The position numbers were made by a program, and so were the translations under genes. This document shows, one piece after another, positions 50,101 to 61,790 of a DNA stretch of 64,000 nucleotides. Source of the stretch: Phallus indusiatus (Eukaryota; Basidiomycota; Agaricomycetes; Phallales; Phallaceae); contig JAQFWX010000006.1 in assembly GCA_027605045.1 (NCBI GenBank), forward strand, positions 186,001 through 250,000, written 5' to 3'. Below the pieces are notes generated by a model, which saw only the letters and a program-made list of their open reading frames with translations, ran no database searches and was not told the origin of the DNA. Every line of letters begins with the position of its first letter. The stretch's first letter is position 1.

Positions 50101-53100
50101 CAGGCGGAAGCCAGGGACGAAGACTTTATCAAGAACTTCAAGACGATCGTAGGAGCGATAATAACTGCGCGGGAGCCCCTGTCGATGAATGCGCTACAAA
50201 ATATGTTTGATGATATTAAACATATCGAGTTAATACTCATACCCTTCGGTTCTTTTTTTGTTGGTGTTCATGACCTGTCGACCCCCGTGCGGCCTGTTCA
50301 CACCTCTTTATTTGATTTTTTCATTTCCAAAAAAAACGCTGAAGAGTATTGCATTGACACGTCAGACCAAAGCCGGATGGCACTCGGTTGTCTCAAAGTG
50401 ATGGACCGGATGCTCTGCTTCAATATCTGTCAGCTCGAGACATCGCACCTGCGCAACAAAAATGTGCCCGATTTCGATGCACGTGTCGGGAAAGTCATTC
50501 CGTTTCACTTGTCATATTCATGTCGTTTTTGGGCCGTGCATCTCCGGTCCTCCCCTCTTGGCAAGAAACTCATTCGTGAAGTTCGGAAATTGATGGATGA
50601 CAAACTATTGTATTATTTTGAGGCGCTCAGTCTGTTATATGCAGTTGACCGGGGTTGTATGACGATGCGAGAAATAGTGGATTGGTGTAAAGTGGGTGAT
50701 TCTTCGCCTATCGCATATATATAAATGGCTGAATCAAATGGTGATAGAACGTGGACGGCATGTTGGGTGCGGATGCAATGGATGCGTGGAGGTTTGGAGT
50801 TGATTTTGGAGACATAATGATGGAGAGCACACCACACCTTTATATCTCCGTCCTTCCCTTTACTCCTCGTGATTCATTTGTGTCCAGGAAGTATCTTGAA
50901 AGGTATCCTGGACTATTCACGTTCGACATCGATCAACCTGTCAGCTCTTCACGCACAAACGGTATCACGCAGAGAGTTTCATCTAGCAATGCTGCCTTTT
51001 CTCCGAAAGACACATATGTCGCAACCAGATCCGAGAACGGCGAATTTGTACTATGGAACTATATAACAGGGGAACACCTCGCTCATTGGAAACCTGAACC
51101 AGATTACGATACTTCTGAGATCAGCGATATCGTATATTCCATTGATGGTGAACTGGTTTATTGGTGTTTTGCCCGTGGTGATATCATAGTTTGGAATGTG
51201 GAGACAAAGGAAGCTAGGATAGAGAGATATGAGGGGATAGTCGATGATGATGAATGTCACCACTGTACCATATCTTCGGACGGGCGCTTTATAATCTGGG
51301 AGACGAAAAACGAAGCATTCGTAATCGATCGAGAGAATCGTCGGGTTGTTAAATGCCTGGGAAAGGTGCTCGATCCTGCAATTTCTCCCAGCGGAAATTG
51401 GATCGCCGACCCTCATGAAGATGGGATATACATATGGAATACTAGAAATCAAACGCAGCACGGTGTCGTGCCCTGCAATGTTGAGGACGGATTGGTACTC
51501 ACTGACAGCTACATCGCATCTGAAAACTTCGGAATAATACAGATCTGGGATTTACAGACATTCACTAAATTCATCCAAATTGAAGCTGTGTTCATCACCC
51601 GAGGCTTCTGCTTTTCCCCCGATGATCAATACTTCTTTGTCACCTCCGAGAAAGGGTACTCGATTTGGAGTGTGCCTGCGGGAGAATTAATCAGTCAATC
51701 CTATGAAGACGGCCCAGTTTGGTGTTTAGGTTTCTCACACGATTCCGAATTTATTGGGTTGTACACAGGCGGTACACTCCATGTTCATCAATGGGATAAA
51801 TCCATAGAACCGGATGATTCGCGTGGCAACAGAATTCAAGATGTGGACAAGATTTGGCTGCGGGGTTCATATCTCATCCTTCTTCATGGGAATGACGATT
51901 CCTCTGAAAAATACCTCCGGATCTCGGATATTACAACAACGAACACAATTATCTTTGAGGATAAGCTTGTTTACAGTTCTGATGTCAGTGTTTCTCCTGA
52001 CGAGGAAACTGTATGCGTGGCATACATCGATAGTAGCCGCCGCCGACTCTGTCTCTGGAACAACGAACGCAAAATTGAATTTTTAGGTATTGAACCGAAG
52101 TTATTCTTGTTATTGGACAAGTATTTGATTTGTGCACGCACAAGAACTATCGAGATATGGGATACCCGTACCTGCGAATTATCTTGCGCTTTAATCGAAC
52201 CGTATAAAATAAGATGTCCTGACAGCCTTCACGACCTGCGAGGTTCCCGCTTTGCTGTCACTTATGAGGATAAAATGGAAGTTTGGGATTGCGAATCGGG
52301 CAACAGGATAGGGGAAACATTTACACTCGAATCAAAGTATCGCGGCCCGATGGTTATCTCTGCTAACGGGGAGCATCTCATATTCATGTCATGGCACGGT
52401 GTCGATATATTGGATCTAACGGGAGCAAGAGTGAGCTCGATTCCATTCTCGGACGAGAAAGTTCCTCACGGGATACCCTCCCCCAATGGGAAATATATGG
52501 CATGGGCTGATGACGACGAAATCAAACTATTTGATGTGGACACCGAAACGTTGCTTACTGGCCCATCGGTTGATCGACTGCCAGTCTTGTGCACTTGGTT
52601 CTCCGATGACTCTAAATATATTATAACAGCGGTCCCCGAGTTCTTAGTTATCTGGGACATACAGGCCAAAGTGATCACCAAAACAATTCAATACCAGTTC
52701 GATGGACCTCAATGGATATCTTTGAACAAAAGGTGTCTGGTAGTTAATTGTTCATCTCATTCATCTCGATCTCGGAAATGTTATGTCTGGGACTTGGATA
52801 CATATGAGACAATGTCTACTCTGTACAACGCTCCTCCATTGCCCGCCACCGATGGTCCCGACATCGAGCCAGGGTAAGTTCAGTATCACTTACATTCAAC
52901 GTGATTCACTGAGACATTCTCAGAACATTGATATCATCCAAGACGGAGACATTGGATTATGCATTAATGGCGTGGAAGAAAGCTTCACTTCCTGCTTACG
53001 CTAAAGTGGATGATCACGGCTGGGTGTTGGGTTTGCAGGGCGAGCCTTTGTTTTGGATTCCACCGAAGATGAGACAGGGGTTCTGGTTTCCATGCATGAT

Positions 53101-53191
53101 GCATAACCCATTTGAAAACGTTACCAAACTAAATTTCACAAATTTTGTACATGGTTCTGATTGGACAAAATGTAAATCCAGAAATAACTGA
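47126..53191 (+). CDS. NLR copy E: 1818-aa prefix / C2-like / helical / heptad repeat / NACHT / WD40 receptor
   Basis: Twelve exons: 47126-47380, 47442-47540, 47593-47677, 47747-47897, 47951-48078, 48136-48395, 48444-48494, 48551-48797, 48854-49156, 49208-50691, 50748-52873 and 52924-53191. The sum is 1819 codons including TGA, with no break. Prefix residues 1-about 118 hold ESHDHGHKRRRLDD, a possible nuclear-localisation patch. C2-like domain: VSTDGIKISDVCLL and VIWNEPFVF. Helical region: AQMAWGILSIIPK. Exon 9 carries eight GEIMEQR heptads directly before NACHT. NACHT: GQAGVGKSSVAHT, VVVVVDALDES, TTRPEQD and GLFQWAQTVCHF. WD40 blades fill exon 11 (VLWNYITGE, EIWDTRT, VIWDIQA). The tail is NFVHGSDWTKCK. 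Intron 3 uses a GC donor (GCAAGT). Confidence 0.88.
47678..47746 (+). other. GC-AG intron in NLR E
   Basis: Exon 3 of E ends ATATCTG and is followed by GCAAGT, where D has GTGAGT and C and F have GTAAC. The acceptor AATAAAG is conserved in position. GCAAGT is the usual form of the rare GC-AG class. Reading through instead keeps a frame open (GIKISGKFRISY...), so retention would insert 23 residues without a stop. Confidence 0.65.
48991..49158 (+). repeat. In-frame 21-bp minisatellite (8 units) in NLR E
   Basis: Eight tandem 21-bp units (GGGGAAATCATGGAACAACG plus T) encode seven GEIMEQR heptads and a final variant GEIIKQC, the last codon being split by the intron. The first six units are almost identical; the later units differ by CGC for CGT and ATTAAA for ATGGAA. 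C, D and F have only one such unit at this place (EKIVEQ, GAITEL, GEITEH). Confidence 0.97.
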
Positions 53192-54350
53192 AACCCAAAT
53201 AGAATTCAACACACGTTTTTCGTATAAAGAATTGGATATATATAACTCATATTTCCACTGACAGAATTTACTTTTACACGTCTGTTTTAAACACTTGAAC
53301 CTTCAAGTTGAGGAAGCATATTATCATAAATATTATTCCGGCTTCAAATTTGCACTCAAGGGCCTGAAAACACATACACAAACACTGCAGCCATAAAATT
53401 GCCGATTCCCAAAATTGAGCCTAAAAATCGGGACATTCAAAGTCGAATTACATTATATTATCCGCCAAAATGCCCGGCGTTCCGAATAGTATGATACGAC
53501 GATGGCGGGACACAAGCAACACGGTGCATACACGTCTTCCAGCGGTTTCAGCTGGGAGTGTTGTCATTATTTCAAACGACGGGGAATAAAAAGGTATATG
53601 AAAAATGTAGATGATCCTCTAACGCTGAAAGATGTTACTTCAGGACGCCTCAGTAAAAAACCGGTTGGGCGAAATTGAAAAGTGAAATACTAAATCTCAC
53701 GACTCCTTCGCTAACTCTACTTCGACGATATCTTTAGACAGGCTTTTGAAGATACTTACATTCCTGGACATTTGTTTTCTTCACAGCTCGACCTTTCATA
53801 TCAAGCAAAACCAGAGATGGTCGCACTTTCGAACTTCGTCGCGGAAATATCAACACCTTCAAAGCACTCATTTGTTCTTCCTCTTCAAAAAAAACTCTCA
53901 GAAGACGGTATGTGCCTTTAGTTCCGGTATGCGTATGCGTACAGTTCGTGTTCGTGTTAAGATTTGAATAAGCCTTGAACGGATCAAACATCTCGACGGA
54001 CCAGGAAATGACGGGACGTTCAGCGTCCAGAGCATAGAACCAGCTGTTTGGGCTGGGGCTAAGTAATGACTGTTTTTTTTCGAAAAACAAATGATCTAAA
54101 AGCCAATAAGAACTGAAAGAATGATACGTATAGATACTTAGTACCGAATTAGAGAAACTGTGATCTCGTTTGGGGTATACATTTGATGCTGCGAGAGCGA
54201 GTTCGGCCCCCGATGCCGATTGTTGCCCAACTGACACTAGTGTTGAAATGGTAACTATATGAAGAAGAGACACACGTCACTGTTTTGCAGTATGAGAGCA
54301 AACACGAAAGAATGGTGGTGCTGAAGCGTTCCGAGCGGAAAATTCAGCAG
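53192..54350. repeat. Duplicated 3'-flank module of NLR E, paralogous to 870-1870
   Basis: This is the second copy of the flank described at 870. It contains a 179-codon minus-strand frame (54273-53734) with pieces such as SWSVEMFDPFKAY and SSYWLLDHLFFEKK. The corresponding frames at 1526-1807 and 41184-41408 are shorter and shifted. It may be a small gene kept open only here, or chance; no family is recognised. Confidence 0.55.
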
Positions 54351-54487
54351 GTGTGGGATGGGCGTCGAAGAAGAACGTGGAGGGGCCATGAGAATTTGAC
54401 GCGCGAGTTCACCGCGCAGCCGCGACATTGGCGCGAAGTGAAAAAAACTTACTGTAGGATAAGCACTTGCTTTGTGGGGTTTGATAA

Positions 54488-54853
54488 AACATCAGATATA
54501 AATGAACAGCAAATTTTATAATACTATGGAACTCATTTCAAAGAGTGAAAGCAGTGTTTCAAGGGGAAAAGTCATGTTTAGTCAGGCGCGATAAAGATTC
54601 CTAACTTAGTAATTTGCGCGGTAAAGGCGCGGTAAGGATTCCGGACTTAGTAATTTTCGCGGTAAAGGCGCGCCAAAGATCTGTACCGCGCTAAATTGCC
54701 ATATCAGGAATCCTTATCGCGCCGAGTTGCCATGTCAGGAATCTTTACCGCGCCAGACAAAAACATAGCATTTTCTACTCGAAACTCTGCTTTCTCCCTT
54801 CAAAATAAGTTTCATGGTATTATAATTTTGTCACTCCTTCACCTCTGAATGTT
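54488..54853. mobile_element. Foldback MITE-like element (366 bp, near-palindromic)
   Basis: The two halves are inverted copies of each other. Left AACATCAGATATAAATGAAC pairs with right GTGAAGGAGTGACAAAA read in reverse, and then ATAATACYATGRAACTYATT, GAAAGCAG and GGCGCGRTAAAGATTCCTRA pair. The centre is near GGCGCGCCAAAGATCTG (54669). Each arm also holds two direct copies of a GCGCGRTAARGATTCC unit. There is no coding capacity. I could not identify a clear target-site duplication in the A/T-rich flanks. Confidence 0.72.
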
Positions 54854-55399
54854 TTTTTTTCCAATTAGATAAGATCTAGGCTAAATGCCGGCAGCTGTTG
54901 TGTGAAGTCTTTAATATGCTTATTCAAGTTATTCCAATAGAACAAAACCTTTATACATATACTGAGACCAATTTCATAATAGATAACTACTTATAAGGAT
55001 TAACACTAAGTACCATGAATTCTTAACGTCCATCACCCGGGTCACTGTTGGGACGTCTGACCGCCGATTGTTCTACCACACAGTCGGAAGTTTGAGCGAA
55101 TTACTGTTTGATTACTGTTGGAATTTTTTTTTTCATCTCTCTATTTTTCATGATCTAATTAAATCTTTCTCTATATACAAAACCTTTGTCCGGAAAAGGT
55201 AAGTATATGTATCTAAGCACTCTACCAAGTAATAACTCATGGCTTTGTTCATCCGGCGCGGTGATACTTTCGCGGCAGCGCAACAGGCCGCGCGCCAAAT
55301 TCTTGTAGCCCCCCAACGTGGAGCGCTCGCGCCATTAGCAAATGACAACTTTTCTTTTTCTTCCGTGTTCCACGCGCATTTATTCAATTGCTTTCTTGA

Positions 55400-56330
55400 T
55401 AGATCGCTTTGCTGCAGGGCTTTTGACACTGGATGAATTGGATATTGAGAAAATAAAGGAGGAACGGAGAATCAAAGAACCTATTCTTGCTGCGATATCG
55501 AGAAGAGAAGACGCAAAAAGGTCCCTAGAGAGAAACCGCGTGTAAGTCCAGTCATTGATGAACATATTGTTTACATTGAGACATCTTTGCTTGATAGTTG
55601 AAGCAAAAACTGTTCACAGCTGACCTAGGAAAATGAACCGCCTTTCCTTGTGAATAGAGAGAGCATGTTAAAATTGCAAACAGGCGCGACGGAAGACGAG
55701 GCAGAGGAAAGATTTAAGGTGTGTGGATGCGTTTAATCTCATAAAGCTATCAGTGAATGTTTGAGTAGACAGCTCGTCCTGAATCAATACCTCCACGAAG
55801 GACTACAATACAACTTACTGGGCCCAGTAGGTCGGGATTGGCGGGCGTATGTACAACACCTGCATTCGCCGGTCATGGACCAACAGCGAACAAACGATCC
55901 ACGTCCTGAGGATTACGATCAGAACGCGAACGTGCACGACACACAATCTCAATGTCACAAACTCCTATCAAACTGACAGTACCATCATCATCATCTTATG
56001 GGTCTGAATCGGGAAAGAAGGCGAACCAAGTCTGTCGAGATCTGTGTCTAATTCAAGACACAGCGAACATGGATCGGGGTACAGGTAGCATGGTGTATGG
56101 TCGTCTTCGACTATCGTTGGTATACCTCGTGTTTCTTCAAATGCGTAGGCTGCCAGCTTTGCCAGTAATGATAGTACGTCTCCGTTCAATAAGAGGGTTG
56201 GGGGAAGACCTCGGGAGAATTTCAGACCTCAGCATAGCGGTGACAACTCTGCCAAAGAAAGCACATTGTCAGCGTCGCATTCTTGTTATTGCACGTTTTG
56301 GATCCATATAATGGCGGGAAGACATTTGGG
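55400..56330. repeat. Segmental duplication, paralogous to 21640-22760
   Basis: The plus strand here looks more gene-like than its partner. An open stretch (LDELDIEKIKEERRIKEP...SLERNR) ends at a perfect GTAAGT donor (55542). A later one starts after TTTGAGTAG (55769) with QLVLNQYLHEGLQYNLLG. I could not join them into a full gene and recognise no domain, so I keep this as a duplicated block that may contain an unrecognised or decaying gene. Confidence 0.45.
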
Positions 56331-57145
56331 TATCAAACAAAGAGATGGTTTTTGTACGCTCACGCAACCTACTTGATTTTGTTTGTGATTATAATCATCT
56401 TGTTTAAAATGTAAACTCTAGATATGAATACAATACAATACATCTGTGGTCTCTTATATGTATGAGGGCCAGGGTTGATTGTGAGCAGTACATCTACAGC
56501 GAGTGGAACGATATAGGTGGTGGATGCAAATGTTCGAGCTACCTAACATAGTTCAGATAAAGTCAGGGTGATTGTGAGGGCGAGCTATCTTTGCCTTGTT
56601 CCGGGCAGCCGTTCCAAACATAGTTTGTCTTCTCCGACAGAGCCTAGAACTACGTTCTTGGGTTGTTCTGTACCAGCCCATGATTACGCAAGATACACGG
56701 TTGACGAGAAAAAGGAGAAGAGTAGATTGAACGGTGAAGAGGAAATGATAAAATGCCGAGATGGTCGTGGAGAGTCCGAATGGGAGCACCGCTCTCCCGG
56801 GCCCTTCTCTACATCCTGAGCCGTCTCGCGGTATCTCTTGTGTTTGAATACAAATGAGAGGCTCTGGAGGGTGCGGCCCGGGGCTCTGAATTAGAATTGC
56901 GAGACTCTAAACATTAGTCTTCACCGAAATATAGGTAACTGGTTTCAGTGAATGGAAGTCATAGGTAAAATGTGAAAGTAAAGCAACGAAAAGTATGCGA
57001 TAAGAATCAAGGTTTGAATCCGCCTCAAGGCGCGCTCGGGTTCAATCAGGCTTTTGCTTCACAATGACTCGGATGACAGTGCCTCAAGGCCTCAGTACTT
57101 ACTCATTCGTTTGCCCCGTAACTTATTTTCTAACGGTATTCTCTC
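56331..57145. other. Upstream region of NLR F, no gene seen
   Basis: This is unique sequence with short unsupported frames. A GGTTTGAATCC string at 57012 superficially resembles a tRNA B box, but I see no matching A box or cloverleaf. Confidence 0.4.
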
Positions 57146-59930
57146 ATGGTTGTTTCGACGCAAGGCATAAAAATTTTTGGTAACTTCATTTTCTGATTAA
57201 AGTTGCTCCGTTCATCTCATCCGGGACCCTTCTGATTAAAGATATTCACTTGCTTAATCCTCCGATCTCATGGAAAGGAGATCCCAAGCTCGAAATAAAG
57301 ATCAAGTTTATCACCAAGGGGGCAACCGACACGCAAAGCGCATTTGGGATAGGCGACCAGGATAACAATAGCATGACCTGGAAAGAGCCCTTCATTTTGT
57401 ATGTCAGGTGTCAAAATCTTCAATTTTTTATCTTACATCCACGAAATAGTACTGGTGATATTACCGACGACACTCTTCTGATGTTTAGGGTCCGGTGGAA
57501 GCGAGTCATAAAAAAGAATATTACAGTTGTCTCGTGCGAATACCGGGTCACCGACCTCCTCGAACAACAAGGCGATTCTGGTCAGTTCATATTACTGGTA
57601 ACGCCGTCGTTAGTCTTAGATTCATATGATTTCAGGTCCATGCAAATTGGACGTCGCAGGAGGAGAATGTGAATTGACACTGAACATTCAAAAATTATCT
57701 GAGCTTGACGTGGTTTCGGAATTGGTTAAACACGCACCAGCAGGGTTGGAAAGCCTATGGAACCTAAATGTGCCAGCTCAGGTTGCTACTGTTATCGATT
57801 CCGGGGAGAAAATCTACAATGATAACGTGAAGACTTGGGTGTCATTTATTGACACATTCCATGCTTTTATGAAAGTGATGGATCGTATTTCTGAGGTAGT
57901 TTCATCATCATCACATGTACCTTCATTCATTTTTAAATTTTTTTTCCAGATAAGTGTATATGTTCAGGTAGCATGGGGTGTTCTATCTATTATTCCGAAG
58001 GTAAAGCACACACACACCTTTTTTTCTCTTAGACATATATGGATTGATTTTCAAGACTATTATTGCGAAAAAAAACTGCGATGACAAAGTCAAAGAGCTA
58101 TGCGAAAAACTGAAGGACATTTACGAATACATTATGGACGGGAAACGGCTTCACGAGCTTGCTGAGACCCAGTCTAGAGACAGGCCTGCAACCCACTGGT
58201 CTACCATTCTCTCCACGCTGGTTCAACAAACCATTGAATGCGCATACTTTCTCAGAGCGTACGGTATGGAAAACACAGGTTGTGTTTTTCTCGAGGTCAT
58301 CTGATTGTGCAGTCAGGTTTGACGTAAGTTTTAGCCAAAAACATAGTGAAGGTAATCGGCTGGGATACGAAAGTCAAGGTTCAAGCTTTCATCGACAAAC
58401 TCGACCACCTCATGAAGGTAATGACGGACTCGGTCATCCTTGAAACAGGCATTGTAACACTTCGTATATCTGGGGAAATCACTGAACATCGTATGTGGAT
58501 CATCAAAGTTACGTTATTATCGATCTATGACCTTGTTCTACCAGGTGAACTTACATTACTCGGAGAAATGCCCTACGATTCTGGTGCCGGGTATTATCCG
58601 AATAAAGAATGCTTCCCGGGTACCCGACAGAGGCTAATCAATGACATATTCGAATGGGCCAATAACGACTCAGCAACACAAATACTTGTGCTTAATGGAC
58701 AAGCGGGAATAGGAAAGTCTGCAATAGCACATACCATCGCTAAGATGCTCAAACAACACAATCGACTTGGGTCCATGTTCTGTTTCAACCGAAGCTATGC
58801 TGGCATGCGCGATCGTCTCTTTAGCACTATATCCCGTAACCTGGCTGACGGCGACGTCATGTGGCGGAAAGGATTGATAAAAGTTATTGGAAACGATTCT
58901 GATGTCCGGAAGAAGGAGGATGTCAGAACTCAATTTAACGAACTTATTATCAGACCTTCCCAAAACATGGCAACCGATATTGGACCCATAGTTATTGTCG
59001 TGGATGCGATAGACGAAAGTGGAAACCGTGAAGAACGCAGGGAAGTCCTGGAAATTCTTTTCAATGAATGGACCAAACTTCCGAAGAATTATCGCATGTT
59101 TGTTACCACTCGCCCGGAACAAGACATTGAGAATCAATGTAAAAGATTCAATATCCCACGTAAACGGATGGCTGATATTGATACAGAGGAGGCATGTCGC
59201 GATATTGAAGCATTTGTGTCCGATCGTCTGGATTCAATATCGTCAACTCTGGACAGCATAGATGCAAATTGGCGCAACATACTAGCCAAGCACGCGGAAG
59301 GTCTTTTCCAATGGGCGCAGACAGCCTGCCGGTTCATAGATACCACCAGAAACTCACAACTCATAAAGAAGAACTGGAAAGCCTGTATCTCAAACTCGTC
59401 TTCATCATTATATGGACTGTATCGTCAAATCCTCTCAAACCAGTCGGAAGCCGAGGACGATGACTTTATCGAAGACTTCAAGACAATTGTAGGCGCGATT
59501 ATAACTGCGCAAGAACCCCTGTCGATCAATGCGCTACAAAATATGTTCAGCGATATTGAAGATATTGAATCAATTCTCACTCCTTTCGGTTCTTTTTTCG
59601 ATGGTGTTTATGATCCGTCAACCCCCGTTCGGCCTGTTCACACCTCTTTATTCGATTTTTTCAACACCGAAGAAAAAAACGAGTATTACATCGACATGTC
59701 AGACCAAAGCCGAATATCACTCGGTTTCTACAAGTGATGGACCAGACACTCTGCTCCAATATCTGTCAGCTCGAGACATCACACCTGCGCAATAAAGAGG
59801 TGCCCGATTTCAATGCACGTGCCGAGAAAGCCATCCTGTTCCACTTTCATGCCGTTTTTGGGCCTTGCATCTTGTATCTTCGGTCCTCTGGAACTTATTT
59901 TAGAAATCCGGAGATTGATGGACAACACCT
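57146..59930 (+). pseudogene. NLR copy F: intact 5' part through NACHT, frameshifted, WD40 region lost
   Basis: Exons 57146-57179, 57242-57398, 57450-57580, 57636-57895, 57950-58000, 58056-58278, 58335-58490 and 58545 onward are in frame and match C in number and phase. They encode MVVSTQGIKIF, the C2-like domain, VQVAWGVLSIIPK, GQAGIGKSAIAHT, VIVVDAIDES and TTRPEQD. One base is missing near 59727-59733, giving TGA at 59735-59737. The shifted frame still shows NICQLETSHLRNKEV, then small deletions. Similarity to NACHT exons ends near 59930, where the 59930-61790 duplication begins. If translated, it would be a receptor of about 735 residues with C2-like, helical and NACHT parts but no WD40 sensor or tail. 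A truncated product with a new role cannot be excluded. Confidence 0.82.
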
Positions 59931-61790
59931 TGGAAGCGAATTGCCCATGCGCTTTTTTGCTGATTCGGCTTAGAGCACAGCATACTCGAAGCGTACTGGT
60001 ATATCGCGTGTTCAGTGTTCCTTGCACTTGTTCGTCTCAAGGATATTCATTTGTCTCTAGACCATTTTCTAACATCGTATACAAAACTATATACATTCAT
60101 GCAAGGTGCCTCAATATTCGCTCGAGTTGCTAATGAATAGCTACGTGTCTTTTTTTCTGGATGAGACGCATGGTGCTCTTGGCGGTTTGGTTCAAGACCT
60201 CGACGCACATCCACGTCGCGCTATCATCCCTACCAATATTCCTCGTATGAATGGCTGTTACATACTCCTCGGAACCGCAGAGCCTAACCTGTCCCAACCC
60301 AGCTTACGCTGTTGACTGTTTTCTGTTTTACCCTGATCTCAACAAGAACGGATGAATGAATACGATCGTAACATCAACAAAACTGGCAGAGTACACTACG
60401 CTTGCATATCCTCTCTGTCGATCGTTTTCATTATGTCCCACCTCAAACCGAAACTTTTCTGGCCTCGGATGTCGCTGCGGACCAGGACACACCATCACTC
60501 TGTCTCAATTTGGAAAACGTAGGCTTCGTCGAATATTTTGCCAGTGATGACTCTACAACGATATCTGCTGGAAACATTATTGGTCGCTATCCTTTATCTT
60601 TTGCAACAGATAGTTCAAGAGACAGACGTGTTCTTCCCTTCACACCGACATCATTTCTCCTGTATATCGTTTTCTGACTGTGCGCCTCACCGTCGGTGTG
60701 GCTACTTCAAGGAGTTAGTGTAATGTGGATTGAGGAAGACAAAACTGATCTCGTACCTCGAAGGCCAGACCGAAGCAATATGGATAATATGCAGATGATC
60801 CAAGGCTTTCGTTAGCGCGGAATCGGTAAGCAACGATAGACGGAAGACAATCGCCATCCGATGTTTTCCGATGAAAAGAGTAACACTGGTGTCTTTTGTT
60901 CCCTAAACATTGATGGTATACCGGGTTATGTACTGTTATCATTTCAATCAAATCAAAGTGGATCTTCATATCATTCGTACTTGTCATTTAAGACGCAACC
61001 ATAGTCCAAGTTGTTCTGTCGCCAAGCACATTAGAAGAGTGTCTGATGTTTGCTGAACCTGATCTCAAGCTTTGAAGCGCAACGGTATACCATAAGTCCG
61101 TTTTTCTCCCGTATCAGAATTTATATTTGGGTTTCGAAGATGTCGCTGCACAACAGAACATACATAACGTACATGTAAAACGCGTCCAGGAGTCGGCGCT
61201 TCTGCATTCGGTTTTTCTAGATTTGCATGTACATGAAAAAAAGATCGAGTTGTAGAGGGTCACAAAACGAGTCAAAATTTGTGTCAGAATAGAAAAAAGA
61301 TCATTAGGAAGAGTTTCCAGGATTGTTGGAGTGAGATATGTATGAGTTGGAGCGTCTCCCCGTAAGTCGTCCATGAATTTGTACCTGAATACATTGATCG
61401 AGGCTTTGAAATGGTTCTTGCGTGATGGTGTGGTGAATCTTTGGGCAATCAACCGACCAACAGTAACACTTATCCATGAAGCCGTGTTTGCGCGGTTATT
61501 TCAAGGTTTTGCGAATCATGGGCTACACGAACCCTATCGAAAGGATCATGCGGTTTATGTGCGGAAACGGTGCTATAGCTGGAGAGGCCCAATTAGAGAC
61601 CCAACTGCTTTTGAAGGCGGCAGAAACCAGGTCCTTGCTTAGTGTATAGGAGATCTAGAATCCATCGGTGGGGGCGACGATCGAAGCGGGGCGGAACGTC
61701 CGTTAACAATGCGTCGGGCCAACGTGCTGGTTGCAGAAGAATCTTCAATAGACCAAGGTCGTGGTGGAAGACACAGGAGACACGGGATCA
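59930..61790. repeat. Segmental duplication, paralogous to 11985-14330
   Basis: This block follows the broken end of F directly, and its partner lies upstream of B, so the junction near 59930 marks a recombination or deletion endpoint. It contains the R1 copy at 61100-61215. The frames at 60402-60723 resemble those at 12410-12664, but the two sets do not share one continuous reading frame. I call no gene. Confidence 0.65.
61100..61215 (-). repeat. Dispersed repeat R1, copy 6
   Basis: This is a minus-strand R1 copy (CCGTATCAGAATTTATATTT, then CGCTGCACAACAGAACATAC on the plus strand), paired with 13200-13330. Confidence 0.45.

Noticed and set aside
57005..57060. Possible tRNA B box (GGTTTGAATCC, and GGGTTCAATC nearby)
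   Set aside because: No A box, acceptor stem or anticodon arm could be built around either string.
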